A DNA stretch of 34,342 nucleotides, taken from the IMG/VR virus record IMGVR_UViG_3300021599_000985, positions 1-34,342 of that record; one strand, written 5' to 3'. Positions within the stretch are counted from its first letter, which is position 1, and the number at the start of each line of letters is the position of its first letter. Source of the stretch: a virus. The notes under the pieces are model-generated. The model was not told the DNA's origin and did no database searches. It worked only from the letters and a program-made list of their open reading frames with translations. Both the position numbers and the translations under genes were made by a program. Shown piece by piece: positions 23,793-30,000 of this stretch.

Positions 23793-24103
23793 GTGCTTGC
23801 TAAGTCCGCTTGCCAAATTACATTATCTTCTGAGTCACGTAAATTTGTAATCTTTTCTCTATACCCAATTTTTGAAACAGTTCTTATTTGTATAATTTGC
23901 TCATTTGTATACTTGTTGCTTAGTATCTGCTTGTCTCCACTCCTTGAAGTTGTTGAGTTAGAGATTACGCCTTTTGCATGACATGGCATTGTCCTGTCAT
24001 ACTGCCATTCTTTTTTTAATTGCCCAGTCTCAGTATCTTGATTGTCTATTTGTTTATAGACATCCATTCTCATACTGAGTATAGAATCTATTAAATCATT
24101 CAT
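23699..24103 (-). CDS. Head-tail stopper-like protein
   Basis: 134 aa. The main body (MDVYKQIDNQDTETGQLKKEW, GVISNSTTSRSGDKQIL, IRTVSKIGYREKITNLRD, NVIWQADLA) resembles small head-tail joining proteins that plug the connector. A normal member would end near DNVIWQADL. Here about 24 more residues follow (LARLALLLKIALLLKFLLPY...), a very hydrophobic leucine-rich tail encoded where the next gene begins in another frame. The ATG shares its A with the adaptor stop (TAATG). The extension could be a real membrane-like tail, or dispensable residue of an overlap, or point to a local sequence error. Confidence 0.7.
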   Translation of the reverse strand: MNDLIDSILSMRMDVYKQIDNQDTETGQLKKEWQYDRTMPCHAKGVISNSTTSRSGDKQILSNKYTNEQIIQIRTVSKIGYREKITNLRDSEDNVIWQADLASTCLARLALLLKIALLLKFLLPYIISLKLYQS

Positions 24104-25077
24104 TATATAACAACCATATGACTAACTACGTAGTCTGACAAAAGATTATCTACATAAAGATTGCCCGTTGTTGTGTGTGCCTCTGATGTATATTCAAAGT
24201 CCCAATCAAATGTAGAGATAGACTTTATATATTTGTTTCTCCAAATTCTATCTCTTGAAAAATAGTCTTTCATTAATTCTACTGCAGCTTCTTCAATTTC
24301 ATTTGGGACAGCATCCCAGCCAAATTGAGCATTAATTCTATATACTAAATCTTTTCCGAATGCTCCGTTATATGAATCATTAATTGATGGTGGAACCATT
24401 CCGTTTGCTATGTAAACAGTATTATCTAGCATGCCAGTTCTGTCTACCCTGATTCCAAATCCAGAATCAGAAATTACAGTTTGGTATAGCCAATTGTTTG
24501 TTTGATTTAAAGTATTAACCAGAAGTACATCGTTTTGATATATTTTATAAATTTTGTTAATTTTTGATGGCAAAGGTAAAACATCTGACCCTGAGCCATA
24601 GGCTGTTATTGTCTCTGGATACAAATAAAATTTTTGTCCTGTAAAATTTTCAATAGTTTTTCTTGCATACTGCTCTGCACGCATAATTTGAGAATATGTT
24701 TTATAGTTTGGATCAGAAGGGTCTGAACCTAATCCTAATTCTTCTCCTGCTTGCGTTACATCAACATATGGCGTTATTACATCAACATAATGATCTTTTA
24801 CAAAAGACTGCCCCTGTACGGTATACTGCCATCTAACTTTTAGCTTTTTATTTCTATCAACTAAATTTAATGGAGGAAATACTTCATAAACTCCAATGTC
24901 TGTTTCAAATTTTGAAGCTGTAGAGGCTGACTGAACAATATTAGGATCTATAGAGTATTCTGGATCTAGTGTTACATCATAAAAAGATGCTGTAGGTAAG
25001 GTGTCTGCATCTACTGCATTTCCCTGCCAATACAATTTGTGTCTTATAGGTGCATTGTTACCTATCAATATATCCAT
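24103..25077 (-). CDS. Head-tail connector/adaptor protein with N-terminal extra domain
   Basis: 324 aa. The C-terminal two thirds carry the helical adaptor pattern of the gp6/gp15-like connector family: YSQIMRAEQYARKTIENFTGQKFY, then strands with PLPSKINKIYKIYQND, and a final IEEAAVELMKDYFSRDRIWRNKYI helix. The first 110 residues look like a beta-sandwich (HKLYWQGNAVDADTLP, VYEVFPPLNLVDRNKKLKVRWQY), an addition compared with a typical 100-170 aa adaptor. It attaches to the portal and gates the DNA channel. It is located downstream of capsid and upstream of stopper, as expected. Confidence 0.76.
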   Translation of the reverse strand: MDILIGNNAPIRHKLYWQGNAVDADTLPTASFYDVTLDPEYSIDPNIVQSASTASKFETDIGVYEVFPPLNLVDRNKKLKVRWQYTVQGQSFVKDHYVDVITPYVDVTQAGEELGLGSDPSDPNYKTYSQIMRAEQYARKTIENFTGQKFYLYPETITAYGSGSDVLPLPSKINKIYKIYQNDVLLVNTLNQTNNWLYQTVISDSGFGIRVDRTGMLDNTVYIANGMVPPSINDSYNGAFGKDLVYRINAQFGWDAVPNEIEEAAVELMKDYFSRDRIWRNKYIKSISTFDWDFEYTSEAHTTTGNLYVDNLLSDYVVSHMVVI

Positions 25078-25080
25078 TTT

Positions 25081-25434
25081 TTAAAGATTATCCTCTTGAG
25101 CCTGCTCTTCTTGCATTGCAACAAAAGGATGCTCTTTTGTAAAAGTAAATCCTAGAATGTCATATCTAAAGTTTTCTCTAGTCATTCTAACCAATACGGT
25201 GTCTTCTGCATTTACTGATTTTGGATCAAGTCTTGGAAGAACTTCTTCAGTTGAAAATACGTCTTCGTTTGCATCTTTAATTTTTTCTAGAGTCTTCTGG
25301 TAAACTGTCCAGGTAACTCCATCTTCTGCTAATGCGGCAATTATGTCTGCTTTGCTTTTAATTCCGTCAGTGTCTACTGCAAAGTTCTCTGCAATTTCTC
25401 TGAGTTCTGCAACTTTTAATGTCTCAAATGACAT
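25081..25434 (-). CDS. Small head-module protein with SAP/LEM-like N-terminus
   Basis: 117 aa. The first 40 residues (TLKVAELREIAENFAVD ... KSKADIIAALAEDG) form the two-helix SAP/HeH/Rho-N-like motif, often found in small phage proteins beside the capsid gene. The C-terminal part (EDTVLVRMTRENFRYDILGF) is a beta segment of the type seen in head-tail or decoration proteins. AGAAGGAG precedes the ATG, and its own promoter lies at 25463. It is the first gene after the capsid terminator. The function is unknown; a connector or genome-end role is only suggested. Confidence 0.68.
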   Translation of the reverse strand: MSFETLKVAELREIAENFAVDTDGIKSKADIIAALAEDGVTWTVYQKTLEKIKDANEDVFSTEEVLPRLDPKSVNAEDTVLVRMTRENFRYDILGFTFTKEHPFVAMQEEQAQEDNL

Positions 25435-25462
25435 GTATTACTCCTTCTACTAGGTATCAACA

Positions 25463-25491
25463 ATTATAGCATTGTTAAATTCAAATGAAAA
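25463..25491 (-). promoter_or_regulatory. Promoter for the connector operon
   Basis: The minus strand has TATAAT (25463-25468) with a TGC extension, a 17-bp spacer and TTTTCA (25486-25491). The -35 lies inside the last T-rich bases of the capsid terminator, so terminator and promoter share DNA. Transcription would begin about 20 nt before the AGAAGGAG of the 117-aa gene. Confidence 0.7.
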
Positions 25492-25521
25492 GCCCCCCAA
25501 AAATTAATTTGAGGGGCTTTT
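25488..25521 (-). terminator. Intrinsic terminator after the major capsid gene
   Basis: The 9-bp arms AAAAGCCCC (25488-25496) and GGGGCTTTT (25513-25521) enclose a loop rich in A and T. On the minus strand the stem ends in CTTTT followed by CATTTG. It lies 21 nt after the capsid stop codon. It limits readthrough from the abundant capsid message into the connector genes. Confidence 0.8.
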
Positions 25522-25542
25522 AGCGGATCTAAATCCTATATA

Positions 25543-26598
25543 TTAGGAAGCGACCTTAACGTTCTTGACAACTACCCAGCAGTCTGCCTGCTCGATTTGA
25601 ACGCCTACACGAGTATACATTGTGTACTCGATAGAGTCCTTACGTGGCCAGAAGAATCTGTAAACGGTTACGTCACGCTTGATACCAATAACAATGTTAT
25701 TTGGGAATGTCAAGTGTAGATCTCCGTGTGATCCTGAAGCTCCTGTGTGAGTTCCTGTCTGTGTTTCTGGAAGTAGTGGTACTTCAACAATTGGAATTCC
25801 AAATGCGAATGGTGCCACAAATCCTGCTGGACCACCTAGACCTGGTTGAGTTCCACGGATAACGCTTGAAGCGATATCTTGTGGGTTAGCTGAACCGTAG
25901 TCACCCAACTGTGATGCTGAGTATAGGTAATCTTGAATTAGGTTTGACCCTGAAAGGAAGCGAAGGTCTGCACGACGTTGCTTGTACTTTCTTGGCATAG
26001 CCTTAAGTGCTGAGTTGAATACTGCACGAGAAACGTTTGCTCCCGCTGCATCAACAACACGACCTGTTGCCTTTGACTTCTTTACAACGCCATCGAATGA
26101 CTTGTAAAGTGCGTCTGATGTTAGAGATGTATCTCCGTTTAGAAGAACATCTTCAATGTCATTTCCTGCTTGTGTTGCCATCAAGCGTGCAATGTGATCT
26201 TCAAGATCTGCACCCTCAATGTTGTCTTCTAGAGACTCTGTTGAAAGCTCCCAGTCCATGCGGAGTTTCTTTGTTGTAAGAGAAATCTTTGAGAAAGTAA
26301 CAGCTGAGTTTACACCAGTGTTCTCTCCTTCTGAAGCAAGCTTCATAAGCTTCTCTCCTACAGACATACGATCAATTTCTGCTGTGTCTGACTTCAATCT
26401 TACTGTACGTGCGACCTTGCCGATTACGGTTGCGTCGAACATATAGTCAAGGAAGCGAGCAGATTGTTCTGGGTTAAGGAGACCACCGTTGCCAGCTTCG
26501 CTAGCTCTGTGTGTTCCTGTTCCTCCAGTTGTCGAAGCAAATGTGCCAGTTACTGTTGTACCAGCTTCAGCTGCTTTTTCTAATAGTTCATTGCTCAT
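25543..26598 (-). CDS. Major capsid protein, HK97 fold
   Basis: 351 aa. An N-terminal flexible stretch rich in Gly/Thr/Ser (about residues 1-40) leads into LLNPEQSARFLDYMFDATVI, then MSVGEKLMKLASEGENT, an E-loop-like segment, a spine helix (LEDHIARLMATQAGNDIEDVLLNGD), and C-terminal strands (FGIPIVEVPLLPE, FPNNIVIGIKRDVTVYRFFWPRKDSIEYTM). This is typical of HK97-fold capsids cleaved or guided by a linked protease/scaffold. It lies directly after the protease/scaffold gene and before the strong terminator. TAAGGTAGG precedes its ATG. No clear crosslinking lysine/asparagine pair can be judged from sequence alone. Confidence 0.92.
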   Translation of the reverse strand: MSNELLEKAAEAGTTVTGTFASTTGGTGTHRASEAGNGGLLNPEQSARFLDYMFDATVIGKVARTVRLKSDTAEIDRMSVGEKLMKLASEGENTGVNSAVTFSKISLTTKKLRMDWELSTESLEDNIEGADLEDHIARLMATQAGNDIEDVLLNGDTSLTSDALYKSFDGVVKKSKATGRVVDAAGANVSRAVFNSALKAMPRKYKQRRADLRFLSGSNLIQDYLYSASQLGDYGSANPQDIASSVIRGTQPGLGGPAGFVAPFAFGIPIVEVPLLPETQTGTHTGASGSHGDLHLTFPNNIVIGIKRDVTVYRFFWPRKDSIEYTMYTRVGVQIEQADCWVVVKNVKVAS

Positions 26599-26612
26599 TA
26601 TTTATACCTACC

Positions 26613-27959
26613 TTAGTTAAATATTTCGTTTACGGAACCGAGGAAAGAACCGTTCCATTTAGATTTCTTGATTGTTACCTCTTCTGATCGGCCAAGATCG
26701 GAAGACTTCTTAATTGCGGTTTCTGCTTCTACGGCATCTACACGCTTTTGAACTCCCGCTAGGGTGTTCTTTACTTCGTTGACAGCGCTTGATAACGCTG
26801 CACCTTGTTCTGCCAACTCTGAAATTCTAACATCTACACTCTTGCTGAAAGTCTCAACTGTTTCCTTGATGGATGACACTTGAGCAGCATTTGATTCGGA
26901 TGCTTTATTCAAAGTTTCTGAGAAAAAGCCTTTTAGTTCGCCTAACATTTTTGCAAAATCAGGTTCTGCATTGACCTCAATTTCTGATACGTCGGCTGCT
27001 TTTTCCAGAGTCTCGGCAGGAGCGTCTTCGGCAGGAGCTGCTGCTTCTGCTGGTGCATCTGCTGTAGCCTCTGTCTCAGCTGGAGCTGCATCTGCAACTA
27101 CTGCTGTATCTTCTACGGTTGCTTCTGGTGCTACTGCATCTTCTGCAACTACGTTTTCTGTATTTTCTGACACTTCTTTACCTCCTTCTGCGTTTGCCTG
27201 TTTTGCTATTTGTGTATCAGGCAACGTAAATCTTGATTGCTTATATGCATCAAGAATCTTATCTATTTCTTTTGACTTATTAACGTCTGAGCTTTCAACC
27301 CATCCAATAAGTTCTGCTGGCTTTCCAGATACTGGAGAGTCATATGTTTTTTCTGTTGAAATAAAAACAGAATCACTTTCTTCACAATAAAAAATATTTT
27401 CCATTTTTGTTTCTGCTGCAATTCCTTTAAAAATAAGTTGTCCGTTCATTTTTTGAATAGACAAGATATTACAAAGTTCATTTGCTGGAGAATCAACAAT
27501 TGAAAGTTCCATTAAAGAATATTCTTTTATAAATCTAGTTGTCTTACCTGTTGACTTATTAACTTCATTATCTGACTCAATTATTTTGCCGCCGATTGAA
27601 AATCCAGATAGGGTTCCGTCTAAAACTTTTTCCCATGTGTCCTGTGCGCCTTTTGAAATGTAAGCATCTACATATACGCCATTATAAAATTCTTTTGTAG
27701 ATGGGTCATAAAATGTTTCTGGTTTAAATGAAATCATTTTACCTACAGCATTTGATCCGTGCATCTCTCTAATGTTTCCACGGAAAGATTCGAATGCTTT
27801 AATGCTTGCTTCTGCTGTTACAACATCTCCTGTTTGATCAAGATTGTCTAGTGTAGCAAAACCAGAGACGGTTCTTTTCTCACGGTTTACCTTTGTAAAA
27901 GGTACCGAAAGAGATATGTCGTTGCCATTGCTGGACCATGCAGATTTTTCAATATTCAT
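26613..27959 (-). CDS. Prohead protease fused to scaffold-like C-terminus
   Basis: 448 aa. Residues 1-165 form an HK97-type prohead protease (S78-like): REMHGSN with the catalytic His67, LSGFSIGG with Ser121, and ELSIVDSPAN at 151-160. A small beta region (180-240) follows, then an Ala/Glu/Pro-rich acidic linker (about 270-330), then a coiled coil (about 340-430: FFSETLNKASESN, VSSIKETVETFSKSV, LAGVQKRVDAVEAE). Protease and scaffold in one chain is known in several phages: the scaffold guides capsid assembly and is then digested. The ATG has no Shine-Dalgarno but a TATAAT box 7 nt upstream, a leaderless layout. It is immediately upstream of the capsid gene. Confidence 0.9.
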   Translation of the reverse strand: MNIEKSAWSSNGNDISLSVPFTKVNREKRTVSGFATLDNLDQTGDVVTAEASIKAFESFRGNIREMHGSNAVGKMISFKPETFYDPSTKEFYNGVYVDAYISKGAQDTWEKVLDGTLSGFSIGGKIIESDNEVNKSTGKTTRFIKEYSLMELSIVDSPANELCNILSIQKMNGQLIFKGIAAETKMENIFYCEESDSVFISTEKTYDSPVSGKPAELIGWVESSDVNKSKEIDKILDAYKQSRFTLPDTQIAKQANAEGGKEVSENTENVVAEDAVAPEATVEDTAVVADAAPAETEATADAPAEAAAPAEDAPAETLEKAADVSEIEVNAEPDFAKMLGELKGFFSETLNKASESNAAQVSSIKETVETFSKSVDVRISELAEQGAALSSAVNEVKNTLAGVQKRVDAVEAETAIKKSSDLGRSEEVTIKKSKWNGSFLGSVNEIFN

Positions 27960-27966
27960 ATGCTTA

Positions 27967-27995
27967 ATTATAGGTTTTTATATATAAAAAGGCAA
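27967..27995 (-). promoter_or_regulatory. Promoter for protease/scaffold and capsid genes, leaderless type
   Basis: The minus strand has TATAAT (27967-27972), a 17-bp spacer and TTGCCT (27990-27995). The -10 ends 7 nt before the ATG at 27959, so the start of transcription should fall at or next to the start codon. No TG extension is present here. The spacer contains a self-complementary TTTTATATATAAAA. Confidence 0.65.
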
Positions 27996-28012
27996 ATATT
28001 GGTTGAGTAGGG

Positions 28013-29596
28013 TTAGTCGACCTGTCTTCCATCGCCCTTAGCATTTCTGCCTTCTCCCGAAGAATCTGATGAATTTGCCGACCTCTCAGAATCTCTTGCC
28101 CTAGTTTTTCCAGCCTGACTTCTTTCTTCTGCGGCTGCCTCTGGCTTTAATTGAACGACTTCGTCCCCACCTTCTAGGGGAATCATACCCTTTCTAATTC
28201 TAACTTCATTGGGGGTAATTACTTGCATTCTTAAATATCTTTCGTCAATCTTAGACTGAGTGTCTTCATCAGTTAAAGTTAATTCATTGAATTTAAGCAA
28301 TAATGCATCAGTTTTTTCTTCGAATATCCTATTAATTTTTTTCTCAAGAATCATTTGTGACGGCCTGCAAACTTGTTCTTTAAACGTCTTGTCCGCATCT
28401 CTGGCAACCGCTAAGTTGACTCCTTCTGGTGTTCCAATTTTATTAATAGGTACACGATGTGCAAGAAGAATTTCATCTCTATTAGACTTGCGGTATTTTT
28501 CAAAAGACCCTTCTTGACTGCCTGCCTCTATAGGCTCCATTTTAAATTCAACTTTAGAGTCTGCAGAATCAGCTGGCAGTGGAACATAAAGGGACCTGTG
28601 GTTTTTGCCCTTAAGCCCTACTTGGAAAAATTCGAGGAGTTTTCTTTCTGATTCCGTTGAAAGCTTTGCTCCCTTAACGGTAATAATATATCTTGGGACC
28701 GCCTTATTTTCAAAATAATCAATGTTATATCTTCCAGACAATTCATTACCAGCAAGTGCTACCTGGGCAGCGATTATGTCTGGAATTCCATAATAATTAT
28801 TCATAGGGGTATATTTCTTTAAATGAATAATTTCATTAGGACGATCTTCTTGTCCTGCAATCGGATTTTCTGTTTGGTTGTCTCCGAAGTTATTAAAGAA
28901 TACTGCCTTGCCATATAGTAATTGAACAAAGCCATCTCTTAGTCTGCGAACACGCATTGTTTTTGAAGGAATATGCCCTATGTATCCTATATTTCCAGCT
29001 GTCGTTCTACCTACCTCTATGTAGCCATTTCCTGTAGCTTCTAAATCTGTGTAAACCTTAATCAATGTTTGTGTAAATGTATCTTCTTCGTTTGTAGTGT
29101 CTAGCCAAGAATGTAGGTCTTGTCTTAATTTATTAAGTTTTCTGCGTGCTCTTTCAAGTTGTTTTTCATCCGTAATAGAATCAAATGCATCATTTGTTTT
29201 TTTAGTTTCAATAAAATCATATCCGAGTCCTACAATGTTTGCAACTTTAGCATTAATTGCTGCGTAGTTGTATGTAGAGATTTCATAAACCTTTGACAAA
29301 TATTCAAGGTTATATGGAGGCTCAATAAGATCAAACATTGCATAGCCAGTAATTGCTTGTGCTAAGAGGTTCTGCTGTGTGCCTGTGTTTTCTACTCCGC
29401 TAAATGCTTTTGAAAGCTCTCTACTTACTTTTCTCTTAAATGTAGGTCCAAGCCCTTTTACCTTCTTAAGATCTTCTAAGCCTGCAGCAAATGGGTCTGT
29501 TGAGGCTTGCTCTTTTTTGAATGTAAACCAATCTGAGTTATTGGTGATGTCGATGATGTTTTCTTTTGAATCATCATCTAAGAATTCTACTGTCAT
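28013..29596 (-). CDS. Portal protein, PBSX/HK97-like family
   Basis: 527 aa. The portal fold shows as: PPYNLEYLSKVYEISTYNYAAINAKVANIVG near 90-125, LEATGNGYIEVGRTTAGNIGYIGHIPSKTMRVRR near 190-220, and IDYFENKAVPRYIITVKGAKLSTESERKLLEFF near 300-330, then a helical NRDEILLAHRVPINKIG segment. The portal is the dodecameric ring at one vertex through which DNA enters and leaves. A basic/acidic Ser-rich tail follows. It overlaps the upstream gene by 4 nt (ATGA) and stands first in the head module. The terminase is not next to it, which is unusual. Confidence 0.92.
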   Translation of the reverse strand: MTVEFLDDDSKENIIDITNNSDWFTFKKEQASTDPFAAGLEDLKKVKGLGPTFKRKVSRELSKAFSGVENTGTQQNLLAQAITGYAMFDLIEPPYNLEYLSKVYEISTYNYAAINAKVANIVGLGYDFIETKKTNDAFDSITDEKQLERARRKLNKLRQDLHSWLDTTNEEDTFTQTLIKVYTDLEATGNGYIEVGRTTAGNIGYIGHIPSKTMRVRRLRDGFVQLLYGKAVFFNNFGDNQTENPIAGQEDRPNEIIHLKKYTPMNNYYGIPDIIAAQVALAGNELSGRYNIDYFENKAVPRYIITVKGAKLSTESERKLLEFFQVGLKGKNHRSLYVPLPADSADSKVEFKMEPIEAGSQEGSFEKYRKSNRDEILLAHRVPINKIGTPEGVNLAVARDADKTFKEQVCRPSQMILEKKINRIFEEKTDALLLKFNELTLTDEDTQSKIDERYLRMQVITPNEVRIRKGMIPLEGGDEVVQLKPEAAAEERSQAGKTRARDSERSANSSDSSGEGRNAKGDGRQVD

Positions 29597-29934
29597 TTTA
29601 AACCACCCAACTTTTTCATTTCGTCTTTATAATTTCCAATATCTAATGGATCTGGTATTAGTCCCCATTTTAATCTTTGTTCTTGTTCGGCATACTCTTC
29701 ATCTGTGACTTTTCGTCTTGCTGAAAGAAATTTAGGCCCGCCCTCATATATACCGTACGAGCGAACTTCTCTAGCCAAAGCATCGATTCTGGATCGATTT
29801 CCTTTTTTTGACGTAACCGAAAGATAGTTTCCTTCATCATCACCAATCCAGCGCCCGTCGGGCATTTCCCAAACGTATACCCCTAGGGTGCTTTCTTCTT
29901 CTAAAGTCTTATACTTTATCTTATTCATATCCAT
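29593..29934 (-). CDS. Small protein at the start of the head module, unknown
   Basis: 113 aa of unknown family. Visible pieces: VYVWEMPDGRWIGDDEGNYLS (a beta-hairpin with conserved-looking Trp/Gly/Asp), KKGNRSRIDALAREVRSYGI, and a C-terminal EYAEQEQRLKWGLIPDPLDIGNYKDEMKKLGG. It overlaps the portal start (ATGA), so it is likely co-translated with it. There is no Shine-Dalgarno before the ATG at 29934, but an extended -10 box ends 8 nt upstream. It is likely a head-assembly or packaging accessory by position (inference). Confidence 0.72.
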   Translation of the reverse strand: MDMNKIKYKTLEEESTLGVYVWEMPDGRWIGDDEGNYLSVTSKKGNRSRIDALAREVRSYGIYEGGPKFLSARRKVTDEEYAEQEQRLKWGLIPDPLDIGNYKDEMKKLGGLK

Positions 29935-29942
29935 ATGTCTTT

Positions 29943-29951
29943 ATTTTACCA
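29943..29951 (-). promoter_or_regulatory. Candidate extended -10 promoter for the head operon
   Basis: The minus strand reads TG-G-TAAAAT (hexamer 29943-29948), ending 8 nt before the ATG at 29934, with no ribosome site in between. The -35 at 17-18 bp is poor. A TTGACA at 29978-29983 is too far away (about 29 bp) to serve as its -35. It is part of a palindrome that could be an operator. Confidence 0.5.
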
Positions 29952-29973
29952 TTATTACTTACACAAGTCCAGG

Positions 29974-29998
29974 ATTTTGTCAATAAATATGACAAAAT
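29974..29998. repeat. Perfect 9-bp palindrome, possible operator or weak terminator
   Basis: The inverted repeat ATTTTGTCA-N7-TGACAAAAT lies in the 66-nt gap between the LamG-like adhesin gene and the head operon, 2 nt after the adhesin stop. The stem is AT-rich with only two G-C pairs and is not followed by a T-run, so it is a poor terminator. Its position about 25 bp upstream of the candidate -10 would suit a regulator-binding site. Confidence 0.5.
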
Positions 29999-30000
29999 TA

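Noticed and set aside
24103-24122. TATATAAT-like sequence before the stopper gene as a promoter
   Set aside because: The bases are the last codons and stop of the adaptor gene, with no -35 and incorrect spacing. The start is explained by the TAATG junction.
26971-27390. Plus-strand open frame rich in Ala and Ser
   Set aside because: It is the complement of the Ala/Glu/Pro linker in the protease-scaffold gene, which by composition lacks stops on the other strand.
29978-29983. Perfect TTGACA on the minus strand as a -35 box
   Set aside because: No -10-like sequence at 15-19 bp; the nearest box is about 29 bp away. It is explained as part of the palindrome.
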